This document shows positions 52,803-61,621 of a stretch of DNA of 64,000 nt, one piece after another. The stretch's first letter is position 1. Each line of letters begins with the position of its first letter. Source of the DNA: Spirochaetales bacterium Spiro_05 (GTDB lineage Bacteria > Spirochaetota > Spirochaetia > Sphaerochaetales > Sphaerochaetaceae); contig LVBG01000025.1 of the NCBI GenBank assembly GCA_001603115.1, positions 1-64,000 of the forward strand. Direction: 5' to 3'. Both the position numbers and the translations under genes were made by a program. The notes beneath the pieces are model-generated. The model ran no database searches and was not told where the DNA came from. It worked only from the letters and a program-made list of their open reading frames with translations.

Positions 52803-54230
52803 ATGAAACAAGGCATTGTACTGATTACCTATCCCGACTCCTTGGGAACAAACCTCAAACAGCTCAAACAGGTGCTGGACAGCCACTATGCAAAAGCTAT
52901 CGCTTCCATCCACGTGCTTCCCTTCTTTCCCTCCTCAGGGGACCGGGGCTTCGCACCACTTCACTATGAAAGCGTAGATCCTGCTTTCGGTACCTGGGAG
53001 GACATCCAATCGCTCTCTTCTGCCTATGATCTTGTCTTCGACTACATGATCAACCACATCAGCAGCAAGAGCCCTTACCTCAAGCAGTACCTGCAGGAGG
53101 GAGCGTACTCTTCCAACAAAGCGCTGTTCATCGACTATGAAGCATTCTTCTCAGGCGAGCCAACACGCGAACAAGTGGACAAGATCTACAAGCGCAAGAA
53201 CAAGGACCCCTATCACAGCGTCACCTTCGCTGACGGGACGACAAAAAAACTCTGGTGCACCTTCAGCGAGGAGCAAATAGACCTGGATACCCAAAGCGAA
53301 GAGGGGAAGGCCTTTCTCAAGCACAATCTGGAACACCTCGCATCAAGGGGCGCCAAGCTCATCCGCCTCGATGCCTTCGCCTATGCCATCAAGAAGCTCG
53401 ATACCGACTGCTTCTTTGTGGAGCCCGAAACAAGCAGGCTGCTCGCTGAGTGCAGGGACATTGTTGCCCCCTTCGGTGCTGATGTTCTTCCCGAAATCCA
53501 TGAGCACTACTCCATCCAGCTCAAGCTCGCCCAAGAAGGCTTTCCTGTCTATGACTTCGCCCTCCCCCTGCTGATGCTCCATGCCCTCTATTTCAACACC
53601 ACCACCTACCTGAAGAACTGGTTCTCCATCTGCCCGAGAAACCAGTACACCACCTTGGATACCCATGATGGCATCGGGGTGGTCGATGTCTACGGCTTGC
53701 TTCCGCATGAAGAGATAGAGAAGACACAGCAACACCTCTACGAACGGGGTGCAAACGTAAAGCGCATCTACAGTTCAGAGGCTTACAACAATTTGGACAT
53801 CTATCAGGTGAACTGCACCTATTACAGTGCCCTTGGCGATGATGACCGTGCCTATCTGGTTGCCCGTGCAGTGCAGTTCTTCAGCCCTGGCACGCCCCAG
53901 GTCTACTATGTCGGGATGCTTGCCGGCAGGAACGACCTGAAGCTGCTCGAAGAGACCCGTGAGGGGAGAAACATCAACCGCCACTACTACAGCCTCGAAG
54001 AGATCGGGGAGGAACAAAAGCGGCCGGTTGTACAAGCTTTGAAGCTGCTGATGGAGCTGAGAACCAGTCATCCTGCTTTCACAGGGACCTTTGTCCTGGA
54101 AGAGAATGAGGACGACGCAACAATCTGCCTCAGTTGGAAAACAGAGAACACCAAGCTTACGCTTCTTGCCGATTTCCCCTCCCGTTCCTTGAGCATCGAG
54201 GAGGATGGCAAAAGCATCATGAAGTTGTAG
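52803..54230 (+). CDS. Sucrose-phosphorylase-type GH13 enzyme
   Basis: 475 residues from the ATG at 52803; the track start is 22 codons earlier with no ribosome site. GH13_18 hallmarks: VLPFFPSSGDRGFAP near 40, nucleophile region IRLDAFAYA (about 180-188), acid in LPEIHEHY (about 230-237), DTHDGIGVVD near 283 and GTPQVYYVGMLAG near 370. These enzymes split sucrose, or glucosylglycerate/glucosylglycerol, with phosphate to give glucose-1-phosphate. Which substrate is not clear from these motifs. The ATP-grasp gene follows 59 bp later on the same strand. Confidence 0.85.
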   Translation: MKQGIVLITYPDSLGTNLKQLKQVLDSHYAKAIASIHVLPFFPSSGDRGFAPLHYESVDPAFGTWEDIQSLSSAYDLVFDYMINHISSKSPYLKQYLQEGAYSSNKALFIDYEAFFSGEPTREQVDKIYKRKNKDPYHSVTFADGTTKKLWCTFSEEQIDLDTQSEEGKAFLKHNLEHLASRGAKLIRLDAFAYAIKKLDTDCFFVEPETSRLLAECRDIVAPFGADVLPEIHEHYSIQLKLAQEGFPVYDFALPLLMLHALYFNTTTYLKNWFSICPRNQYTTLDTHDGIGVVDVYGLLPHEEIEKTQQHLYERGANVKRIYSSEAYNNLDIYQVNCTYYSALGDDDRAYLVARAVQFFSPGTPQVYYVGMLAGRNDLKLLEETREGRNINRHYYSLEEIGEEQKRPVVQALKLLMELRTSHPAFTGTFVLEENEDDATICLSWKTENTKLTLLADFPSRSLSIEEDGKSIMKL

Positions 54231-54289
54231 AAAGAAAGGGCACTCAGCTTGACAAGAGAAGAGCAGAAGCGAATGATGGGCTGACCACC

Positions 54290-55225
54290 ATGAACAGCGT
54301 CGTCATTCTCCACAACCACATACCGCAAAACGCTCCTGAAGATGTACTTGATATCCTTACCCAAGCCAAATGGATTGGGCAAATCCTCTCTGACAAAGGC
54401 TGGGCAGTCAGTCTGCTCCCCTTCTCGCTGCACGCACTGACGCACATCGAAAACTCTCCAGTGGTCTTCAACCTGGTGGACTCTGCACCTCATGAGGAGA
54501 GCCTTTCCTATCTGGCGGCGGGCATTCTGGAACACCTTGGGCTACGCTATACCGGCTGCAGCCTCCCAACGCTTCTGGTAACGGGAGACAAACAGCTGAC
54601 CAAAGCCCTGCTTTTGAAGTCAGGCCTTCCCACGCCCAAACCTTACGATGCGACGGATCTCCAAGCGCTCTACCTGATCAAGGCAACCAATCAGGATGCG
54701 TCGCTGGGCTTGGACGAGTCGTGTCTGGTACGGGGGGAGGACGTGGAACGCGTGCTTGCCGAAAAACAGGAGAAGCTTGGCTTCCCTCTCTTTGCGGAGC
54801 AGTATGTCGATGGACGGGAGTTCACCGTCTGTCTCTATGGAAAGTGTGAGCATCCTACCATCCTGCCACCGTATGAGTGGGTGTTCTGCGAGTATGGACA
54901 GCGGGCAAAAATCATCACCTATGATGCGAAGTGGACTGAAAAGACCTACGGCTATGAGCACATCCAGGCAAAGTACTCCCACGATGAGCAAGATGCGGCC
55001 TTGCTGGCTGAACTGGTTCGTCTGAGCCGGGAGTGTTGCAAGCTGTTCAATCTCACCGGCTATGCACGGGTCGATTTCCGCATCGATGCAGAGAACCGCC
55101 CGTACATCCTGGAGATCAACGCAAACCCCTCTTTCTATGGCTTCTACCACCTGGCCAAGGAGTGGGACTTCTCCTTCGAGGATCTGGTGGAGAACCTGGC
55201 TCTCAATGCTGCGGTTCAAAGATAG
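54290..55225 (+). CDS. ATP-grasp ligase (D-Ala-D-Ala-ligase-like), third of the cluster
   Basis: 311 residues from the ATG at 54290. ATP-grasp features: LIKATNQDASLGLDE (about 125-140, phosphate loop and lysine), FAEQYVDGREFTV (about 166-178) and ARVDFRIDAENRPYILEINANP (about 262-283, metal and substrate residues). Such enzymes join a carboxylate to an amine through an acyl-phosphate. It lies on the plus strand facing the GNAT and two sister ligases, overlapping the GNAT end by 10 nt. Its partner amino acid is unknown; it closely resembles the ligase at 56165 (both have xEASLG/QDASLG and GREF). Confidence 0.85.
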   Translation: MNSVVILHNHIPQNAPEDVLDILTQAKWIGQILSDKGWAVSLLPFSLHALTHIENSPVVFNLVDSAPHEESLSYLAAGILEHLGLRYTGCSLPTLLVTGDKQLTKALLLKSGLPTPKPYDATDLQALYLIKATNQDASLGLDESCLVRGEDVERVLAEKQEKLGFPLFAEQYVDGREFTVCLYGKCEHPTILPPYEWVFCEYGQRAKIITYDAKWTEKTYGYEHIQAKYSHDEQDAALLAELVRLSRECCKLFNLTGYARVDFRIDAENRPYILEINANPSFYGFYHLAKEWDFSFEDLVENLALNAAVQR

Positions 55226-55677
55226 GTATCGGCCCAGACCAGCGTCTCCAACTCCAGCCCGGATTCAAGGTAGAAGCGTTGTGCGCGTTCATTGGTGGGG
55301 TGCGTCACCAAGGCAAGGTAGGTGCAACCTCTCTCGTTTGCCCAAGCTCGTACATGATTGAGCAGGAGGGAGCCCAACCCCTTCAGCCTTGCCTCTTGGG
55401 CCACGAACAATTCGTTCAGCCAGAGATAGTCCCCACCGCTCTCAAGGCCGCAGCAGACGTTCCCAAAAGCAAAGCCGACTGCTTTCTCCCCGCTGTAGGC
55501 AACCCACAGCACACTTCTGCTCTCAGGTTTCATCGCATTGGCAAGGACTTTGGCAACCTCATCCCTGGTCTGGTTGTACCCGATGAACGAAAGCTGACCT
55601 CCGAGCAACCCAAGCAAGCCTTCGTAGTCCAGGATTGCGAGAGTGTGCTGATAGGCAACGATGTTCTGCTCATCCAT
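55216..55677 (-). CDS. GNAT N-acetyltransferase, cluster member 2
   Basis: 153 residues. Acetyl-CoA site EARLKGLGSLLL (Q/R-x-x-G-x-G like) in the middle and the closing AQRFYLESGLELET. It starts 4 bp after the previous GNAT gene with GTGAGG. Likely acetylates an amine made by the cluster. Confidence 0.83.
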   Translation of the reverse strand: MDEQNIVAYQHTLAILDYEGLLGLLGGQLSFIGYNQTRDEVAKVLANAMKPESRSVLWVAYSGEKAVGFAFGNVCCGLESGGDYLWLNELFVAQEARLKGLGSLLLNHVRAWANERGCTYLALVTHPTNERAQRFYLESGLELETLVWADTYL

Positions 55678-55680
55678 ACC

Positions 55681-56163
55681 TCACCATCCTTTCACATAGA
55701 TCAGCTTGTCATCACCAGGGGCGTAGTAGTGCGCAAGCCTTGCTTCCAACTCGTATCCGTGGCTGGTATAGAAACTGCGGGTAGGAACATAGAGCTCACT
55801 GCTGCTCGTCTCGATGTAGATGCGCTTTCCTCCCCGCTTCTCAATCTCGGCCTCCGTACCTGCCAGCAACACCGATCCGATGCCCTGCTTCTGATGGGCA
55901 GGGTCTACGGCAATCCAGTAGAGGTCATAGCTGCTTCGGGTTCCCGGAATCGGACCAAAGCATGTATAGCCGAGCACCTGCTGCTGGCGCTCGGCAAACT
56001 GGAAGAAGTAGAGCGAAGGCTCTCCGAGCTGAAGGCGTTCCTTTACCAGCGATACGCCCACCTCCTGCTCTTCTGCATTGAAAAACCCGGATCGCTTGAG
56101 AATTGAGGCAACCACCTCAAGGTCGCTCTCCCTTGGTTGCTCGCGCATGACAAGCGTATCCAT
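55681..56163 (-). CDS. GNAT N-acetyltransferase, cluster member 1
   Basis: 160 residues. Acetyl-CoA motif VDPAHQKQGIGSVLL is canonical, and the C-terminal TRSFYTSHGYELEARL closes the fold. It begins one base after the upstream ATP-grasp stop, so all five minus-strand genes form one operon. The substrate is unknown; beta-lysine or a ligated product is a reasonable guess from the neighbours. Confidence 0.85.
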   Translation of the reverse strand: MDTLVMREQPRESDLEVVASILKRSGFFNAEEQEVGVSLVKERLQLGEPSLYFFQFAERQQQVLGYTCFGPIPGTRSSYDLYWIAVDPAHQKQGIGSVLLAGTEAEIEKRGGKRIYIETSSSELYVPTRSFYTSHGYELEARLAHYYAPGDDKLIYVKGW

Positions 56164-56164
56164 C

Positions 56165-57112
56165 CTAGGCCTCCAGAACCAGACGCTCTATCAGCTGCTC
56201 ATAGGAGATGCCAGCTTGCAGGGCAGCGGCGGCATAGCCACTCTCACGTTCCAGACAAGGATTGCTGTTCATTTCCAGGATGAAGAGCCGGTTGTTCTTA
56301 TTCACACGCACATCTACGCGGGCAGGGCCGGTAGAACCAAAGACTTGGTAGGTTCTCGCCGCTTTCTCTTCCAGCTCTGCGACAAGAGCCGAGTCTTCAC
56401 TTGGAAGGTCGAACCTCCGTTGGGTGTGTTGGTAGGCAAAGGAATCAACCTCCCATTTCGCCTCATAGCCGGCAACTCGTATCCGATCAGCAGGATAGTC
56501 GATGAAGCAGAGCTCTGCGACGGGCAATACCTCCCCACCAGGAAGTAGGGAAACGCTGAACTCACGCCCCTCGATATACTCCTCTGCAAAGATGGATCCT
56601 TCCTTCAGTGCATGGGAAAGCTCTTCTTGGGTGGAAAACATCCGTACCGAGGACTCGTCGATACCCAGCGAAGCCTCCTGCTCTGTCGGTTTGAGGATAA
56701 GTTGTGTATTCAGGTACCACGTTTGGGAAAACACACTGCGCTCTTCAACCCACCGGGGAGTAGGAAGCCCCGCCGATGCCAACAAACGCTTGGCCCCGGT
56801 CTTCTGGGCGCTGAGCAGCAACGTATGAGCGCTGCCTCCACAGCAACGCACACCCAAGCTTTGGCAGAGCAGCGGAGGAAGACACAAAAGGGAGGCTGAA
56901 CTGAGATTCTCCACAAGATTGAAGACCAAGTCGCACTGCGAGCGCTCGATGGTTCTGCCGGTAATGGCAAGATTCATGGAAAAATAGGCAACAGTCACCT
57001 CATGGCCCAGGCTTCTGAGTGCTTGCTTGACTTGGTTCACTTGCACCCTTGTGTCTTTGCTGTCCAGACTTGCCTGAGTTGGCACCCTGTCAGTGAGTAT
57101 CAGGATTCGCAT
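56165..57112 (-). CDS. ATP-grasp ligase (D-Ala-D-Ala-ligase-like), second of the cluster
   Basis: 315 residues from the ATG at 57112 (GGAG site); it overlaps the preceding ligase gene by 13 nt. Motifs: LILKPTEQEASLGIDE, FAEEYIEGREFSV, then ARVDVRVNKNNRLFILEMNSNP, the complete ATP-grasp set. N-terminal domain RILILTDRVPTQASLDSKDTR carries the substrate-binding half. Part of the kamA operon. Substrate not known. Confidence 0.85.
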   Translation of the reverse strand: MRILILTDRVPTQASLDSKDTRVQVNQVKQALRSLGHEVTVAYFSMNLAITGRTIERSQCDLVFNLVENLSSASLLCLPPLLCQSLGVRCCGGSAHTLLLSAQKTGAKRLLASAGLPTPRWVEERSVFSQTWYLNTQLILKPTEQEASLGIDESSVRMFSTQEELSHALKEGSIFAEEYIEGREFSVSLLPGGEVLPVAELCFIDYPADRIRVAGYEAKWEVDSFAYQHTQRRFDLPSEDSALVAELEEKAARTYQVFGSTGPARVDVRVNKNNRLFILEMNSNPCLERESGYAAAALQAGISYEQLIERLVLEA

Positions 57113-58086
57113 AAGCCACTCCTGGAGCATGCAGAGTGCATGATCCTTTTCAGCAAGGTCTCATACGAGATGCCATGCATGGCACTGAGAATCGGAAGAT
57201 CGGAATCCACGGGATGCAGGCCTGCAAGAGGATTCACCTCAAGGAAGTGAACCACCCCATCCTTATCCATTCGTACATCCACCCTCCCCCCATCACGACA
57301 ACCGAGAGCTCTCCATGCGCCCAAGGCAACCTGTTCGCACAAGAGAGTTTCTTCGTCCTTGGGTTTTACATACCGGGTACAGCTGAGATACTCCTGCTTG
57401 GTCTTATAGGAGTAGATGCCCTTGTCACTTGATGCATCCACCAAGATCTCCATCACCCCGACGCTCTCCGCCTCATCTCCCGTTCCGGTGATGCCCACGG
57501 TGAACTCCCGTCCACTGAGATAGGTTTCCACCAAAACCGGTTGCCCATACGTTGAAAGCAGGTGGTTTGCAGTGATCGCAAGCTCTTGCTTGTTCTGCAC
57601 AAGTGAGTGTTCGCTTATCCCAATCCCTGTTCCCCCAGCCACAGGCTTGAGGAAGAGAGGAAAGGGAAGCTGAATGCGTTCACTGTCTGTGGGTTGCTCT
57701 ATGAGTGCGAAGGAAGCGGTTTTCACCCCGTGGGAGGCCACCACCTGCTTGGCAAAAGCCTTGTGCAGGCAGATGGCAAGGACAAAGGAGTCCGAGAATA
57801 CATAGGGAATCTGGTAGGCATCGAGCAAGGCGGGAATCTGGGACTCCCTGAGAAGGCCAAATAGCCCCTCAGCGATATTGAAAACCAAATCACATCGCTT
57901 GCCTTGGGCCAGATAGGTCACCAAGGCCTTGACGTTGCCTATGCGTTCCGTCTCATAGCCCAGATTGCGAAGGGTTTGCTCAAGCGTATCGATGGTAAGG
58001 AGGCTGTCACACTCGCTTACCAGCTCTGCATCATACCCCTCCTTCACATAGTCATCCTTCAGATCATACGTCAGTCCAACCAGCAT
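57100..58086 (-). CDS. ATP-grasp ligase (D-Ala-D-Ala-ligase-like), first of the cluster
   Basis: 328 residues from the ATG at 58086, five bases after the kamA stop; a GTG at 58095 overlapping that stop is possible. ATP-grasp signature: LFLKPVAGGTGIGISE, VETYLSGREFTVGI, then GRVDVRMDKDGVVHFLEVNPLAGLHP. This copy has VNPLAGLHP where the classic ligase has VNTxPG, so it is nearest to true D-Ala-D-Ala ligases of the three. Expected to activate an amino acid as acyl-phosphate and couple it to an amine. Confidence 0.85.
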   Translation of the reverse strand: MLVGLTYDLKDDYVKEGYDAELVSECDSLLTIDTLEQTLRNLGYETERIGNVKALVTYLAQGKRCDLVFNIAEGLFGLLRESQIPALLDAYQIPYVFSDSFVLAICLHKAFAKQVVASHGVKTASFALIEQPTDSERIQLPFPLFLKPVAGGTGIGISEHSLVQNKQELAITANHLLSTYGQPVLVETYLSGREFTVGITGTGDEAESVGVMEILVDASSDKGIYSYKTKQEYLSCTRYVKPKDEETLLCEQVALGAWRALGCRDGGRVDVRMDKDGVVHFLEVNPLAGLHPVDSDLPILSAMHGISYETLLKRIMHSACSRSGLCES

Positions 58087-58091
58087 CCGGC

Positions 58092-59345
58092 TCACTCCCG
58101 TTCGGTGGGATAGGAGAAGACCTTTCCCTCATAGTTGCGCAGATATAGATGCTGCTCATCCTGACCAACCTCGTATGCAGGAAGAATGGGCACCTTGCCT
58201 CCTCCTCCCGGGGTATCGATGACATACTGGGGTATGGCATACCCGCTGGTGAAACCTCTCAACCCCTGCATCAACTGCTTGCCCCTGTCCACGGTCGTCC
58301 TGAAGTGGGCGGAGCCGGAGATGGGATCGCACTGGTAGAGATAGTAAGGCCTCACCCGATGGCGAAGCAGTTTGTGAAAGAGGTTCTTCAGCGTCTCAAC
58401 CGAGTCATTCACCCCCTTGAGCAGGACAGTCTGGCTTCCCAGGACAATGCCTGCGTCCGCAAGCGCATCGCAAGCCTTTGCGGCTTCCCTGGTCATCTCA
58501 TCAGGATGGGTTGCATGGATACTCATATAGAGCGGCTTGCATTTCTTGAGCACTGCAAGCAGTTGTTCGGTAATGCGTTGGGGCATGACCATCGGAACCT
58601 TAGTCCCGATACGTACCATTTCCACATGCCCGATGGCTCCGAGTCGGCTCAGGAGGTAACCCAACATCTCATCAGAGAGAGTCAAAGGATCGCCGCCGCT
58701 TACCACGACATCCCTCACTTCCGTATGTTCCTCGATATAGGAGAGAGCCTCATCCCAGTGCTTGAGCAGATTCTCCGTATGCCCGCCGACCATCCGTGAT
58801 CGGGTGCAGTATCGGCAGTAGGTGCTGCAAAAGCTTGTGGTAAGGAAGAGTACACGGTCCGGATACCGGTGTACCAGCCCACGGACCTTGGTGGTATGCT
58901 CCTCTGAGAGAGGATCATCGCTTTCACCGCTCTGATGGTCAGCTTCCAATATGGAAGGAATGACACACTTGCGCAGCGATCCTTGGGTATCGTTGGGGTC
59001 AATGAGACTAAGATAGTAGGGGGTGACGGAAAAGGGGAAAAGCGTACTTGCTTGGCGAAGTGCCTGCTCTTCTTCTGCTGTAGGTACCAGATACCGGCAG
59101 AGGTCGTGATAGGTGGTGATCCGATGAAAAAGTTGCCAATGCCAGTCATTCCACATCGCATCTGTCGCGTCCGGGAAATGCAGCTTCCTGAACTCTTCGA
59201 TCCTGCCATCCAGAGGGTACTGGGCATCTGAAAGGCGGCTGTTTTGGTGATGGGGGTGTGGTGAGTCCGAAGACTCACCGCTCCGTATAAGCGGAGGCTC
59301 GACATCATCAATAATAACAATCTCGTTAGTATTGAACTGTCCCAT
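58092..59345 (-). CDS. kamA: Lysine 2,3-aminomutase (KamA)
   Basis: 417 residues from the ATG at 59345, because AAGG sits 9 bases upstream; the ATG at 59354 would leave it too close. Radical SAM motif CSTYCRYC (about 159-166). FLTTSFCSTYCRYCTRSR and the PLP/Zn parts (GGDPLTLSD, TPGGGGKVP) are those of lysine 2,3-aminomutase. It converts L-lysine to L-beta-lysine. The ~70-residue N-terminal extension is variable and acidic. Being longer than EpmB (about 340 residues) and followed by ATP-grasps and GNATs, it is more likely biosynthetic than for EF-P modification. First gene of a 5-gene operon. Confidence 0.9.
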   Translation of the reverse strand: MGQFNTNEIVIIDDVEPPLIRSGESSDSPHPHHQNSRLSDAQYPLDGRIEEFRKLHFPDATDAMWNDWHWQLFHRITTYHDLCRYLVPTAEEEQALRQASTLFPFSVTPYYLSLIDPNDTQGSLRKCVIPSILEADHQSGESDDPLSEEHTTKVRGLVHRYPDRVLFLTTSFCSTYCRYCTRSRMVGGHTENLLKHWDEALSYIEEHTEVRDVVVSGGDPLTLSDEMLGYLLSRLGAIGHVEMVRIGTKVPMVMPQRITEQLLAVLKKCKPLYMSIHATHPDEMTREAAKACDALADAGIVLGSQTVLLKGVNDSVETLKNLFHKLLRHRVRPYYLYQCDPISGSAHFRTTVDRGKQLMQGLRGFTSGYAIPQYVIDTPGGGGKVPILPAYEVGQDEQHLYLRNYEGKVFSYPTERE

Positions 59346-59356
59346 AAAAATCATCC

Positions 59357-59401
59357 TTGACGATCAAACCAGCGGTCCTTTCGACTCTCATTGATCGTCA
59401 A
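59357..59401 (-). repeat. 11-bp perfect inverted repeat immediately before kamA
   Basis: TTGACGATCAA (59357-59367) and TTGATCGTCAA (59391-59401) are perfect complements separated by 23 nt, ending next to the kamA ribosome site (its AAGG overlaps the stem). It could be an operator, or an RNA hairpin that hides the ribosome site. It lies 12-56 bp upstream of the start codon. Confidence 0.7.
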
Positions 59402-59545
59402 ACGCAGTGTAGCACCAAGACCAAAAAAGGTCGCCGCTTAAGGCCATGTTTTCTTCATCTTTTTCACGTTTTCTCGGGCCTTGCACATATTACAGAACAC
59501 CGCTGTCTGCTACTATCAGAAAAAGGCTCAGGGGGACACCATACG

Positions 59546-60535
59546 ATGCCGAACCTCTACCATCCTGAACGATTTCAAGGTTCTTTGGACAGACGATCGT
59601 ACTTCGAAGGCTGGTACTTCAAGATAGCCATCGAAGAACCGCAGCCTGAGGTCATCGCCTTCATACCCGGCATCGCATTGGCTGAGGATAGCCACGCCTT
59701 CATCCAGGTGATCAGCAGCAGGGAAGGCAGAAGCTGGTATGTACGCTTCCCCCTTGCCTCTTTTCACGCAGGAACGCACAACTTCTCGATTGCCATCGGC
59801 GACAACCACTTCAGCAAAAACTCCATCAGCCTCTCGCTGCATCAGAGCGGCCTGGACTTGGAGGCAAGCATCACGCTGATCGACCTGCAACCCTTCCCTG
59901 TTTCCTTGACAAGTGTTGGGGTGATGGGGTGGTTTGCGTATCTGCCAGCCATGGAGTGCAAACACGGTGTGGTGGCCACCCACGGCTCTGCCGAGGGGAA
60001 CCTCACACTGAACAACCGAACAGTACCTATCAAAAGAAGCAGCGTCTATAGCGAAAAAGATTGGGGAAAGAGCTTTCCCACCGCTTACCTCTGGATGCAT
60101 GCCAACTGTTTCTCCGACGCAAGCACCTCTGTCATGCTCAGCATTGCTCGCATTCCCTATCTGGGATTGCGATTCACCGGATTTCTGGGGTTTGTTCAGC
60201 TGAAAGATGAGATGATTCACCTCGGCACGTATACCAATGCGAAGATTGTATCGCTGCAAACCACCGATCAGGAGGCGAAGGTCGTAATCAGCAAGAAGGA
60301 CAGGATGCTTACCTTCACCGCACGTATGGGTAGCGGTTCACACCTTGCATCGCCGCGCAATGGAGCAATGGACGGGAGCATCACCGAGAGTGTGGAGGGA
60401 ACGCTCTCCTTGGCAATCTCCGATCGCAGCGGAAGAACACTCTATGCAGATGAGAGCGGCTTGGCAGGCATCGAACTGTACAATTGCTGCACCCTGGAAA
60501 AGCGCTCTGCGATGGAAGCTCACAAAAAAGTATAG
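59546..60535 (+). CDS. Tocopherol-cyclase-like protein
   Basis: 329 residues from the ATG at 59546; the track extends 63 codons too far upstream. The N-terminal FEGWYFK, the HAFIQV strand and the middle KDWGKSFPTAYLWMHAN (about 170-186) match the tocopherol cyclase family, a beta-barrel fold also found in many bacteria that make no tocopherol. It probably binds or modifies a lipid or quinone-like compound; the exact role is unknown. No signal peptide. The MscS gene follows by 12 bp. Confidence 0.75.
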   Translation: MPNLYHPERFQGSLDRRSYFEGWYFKIAIEEPQPEVIAFIPGIALAEDSHAFIQVISSREGRSWYVRFPLASFHAGTHNFSIAIGDNHFSKNSISLSLHQSGLDLEASITLIDLQPFPVSLTSVGVMGWFAYLPAMECKHGVVATHGSAEGNLTLNNRTVPIKRSSVYSEKDWGKSFPTAYLWMHANCFSDASTSVMLSIARIPYLGLRFTGFLGFVQLKDEMIHLGTYTNAKIVSLQTTDQEAKVVISKKDRMLTFTARMGSGSHLASPRNGAMDGSITESVEGTLSLAISDRSGRTLYADESGLAGIELYNCCTLEKRSAMEAHKKV

Positions 60536-60547
60536 TATAGTGACACT

Positions 60548-61621
60548 ATGGAAACTATCAATACGTTCTTCACCACCACCATCAAGCCGCTGCTGCCCAT
60601 GTTCATCCTGCTCGGCTCATCACTGGTTCTCATCTTGCTTGCCAACACGATCCTGGGGAAACGCATCAAAAAGCTGGAGGAGCTGAAGAAAGCTGATCCT
60701 ACCCAGAAAAGTCGGTTCCGTACGCTTCCGGTGCTCCGCTTCTTCAAGCGCATTGCGCTCCCTCTTATCTTCCTTGCCGTCTTGTGGGTTTCCATGCAAC
60801 GAGTCAGCTTTGGGGAAACCATTCAAGAGACGGTGCAGATAATCTTTGCCTTGGTCATGACGATCATCATTGTTCGATCTTTGAACAAGGGCATCGAGCT
60901 GAGCTTTTCCAAATACTTCGAAAAAGAGTATGCCAACCAAGAGCATGAGAAAAACCTCAAGCCCCTGCTTTCCTTTGTAAAGCTGCTGATCTGGGTTGTT
61001 GGCTTTCTCATTCTTCTCAGCAATATCGGCTTCAATATCACCACAGCCCTTGCAGGCCTTGGTGTTGGTGGTATTGCGGTTGCAATTGCTGCCCAAGGAG
61101 TTCTGGGCGACCTCTTCAGCTACTTTGTCATCTTCTTTGACCACCCCTTCGCCCTCGGGGACTTCATTGTCTTTGGGGATAAGTCAGGAATTGTCGAACG
61201 AATCGGCATCAAGAGCAGCCGTATCAGGGTCCTCAGTGGGGAGATGCTGATCATCAGCAACTCTGACCTCACCAGCAGCCGCATCCACAACTACAAGCAG
61301 ATGCAACGCAGGCGCGTAGTCAGCCAGATATCCATTCCCTTTGAGACGGAAATCGAGAAGGTGGAAATGATTCCCACCTTGATCAAGGAAGCCATAGCCA
61401 GTGTCACCACCATCGAGGGGGTACTCTGCGATCGCTGTCATTTCCAAACCTTCGGTGCTTCAGCTCTCGTCTTCGAGACGGTCTACTACGTTCCCTCTCC
61501 CGAATATGTGGTGTACATGAATGTACAGCAGGAGATCAACCTCCTGCTGCTCAAGCACTTCAGGCAGGAAGGCATCGAGCTTGCCTATCCCGCCCAGAAG
61601 ATATTTACGGTCCAAGGCTAG
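60548..61621 (+). CDS. MscS-family mechanosensitive channel
   Basis: 357 residues. Three to five N-terminal membrane helices; the pore helix is GLGVGGIAVAIAAQGVLGDLFSYF (a GxxGxxxAxxxQ pattern as in MscS TM3) at about 167-190, then the beta-domain FDHPFALGDFIVFGDKSGIVERIGIKSSRIR. It releases solutes when osmotic pressure falls. No clear ribosome site before ATG 60548. Its stop overlaps the kinase-GNAT gene by 4 nt on the other strand. Confidence 0.9.
   Translation: METINTFFTTTIKPLLPMFILLGSSLVLILLANTILGKRIKKLEELKKADPTQKSRFRTLPVLRFFKRIALPLIFLAVLWVSMQRVSFGETIQETVQIIFALVMTIIIVRSLNKGIELSFSKYFEKEYANQEHEKNLKPLLSFVKLLIWVVGFLILLSNIGFNITTALAGLGVGGIAVAIAAQGVLGDLFSYFVIFFDHPFALGDFIVFGDKSGIVERIGIKSSRIRVLSGEMLIISNSDLTSSRIHNYKQMQRRRVVSQISIPFETEIEKVEMIPTLIKEAIASVTTIEGVLCDRCHFQTFGASALVFETVYYVPSPEYVVYMNVQQEINLLLLKHFRQEGIELAYPAQKIFTVQG

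Noticed and set aside
55033-56106. 357-residue plus-strand ORF across the GNAT genes
   Set aside because: Shadow of two GNAT genes with canonical acetyl-CoA motifs on the minus strand.
58092-59345. EF-P lysine modification enzyme EpmB
   Set aside because: The protein is longer than EpmB and sits in an operon with ligases and acetyltransferases, with no epmA or efp nearby.
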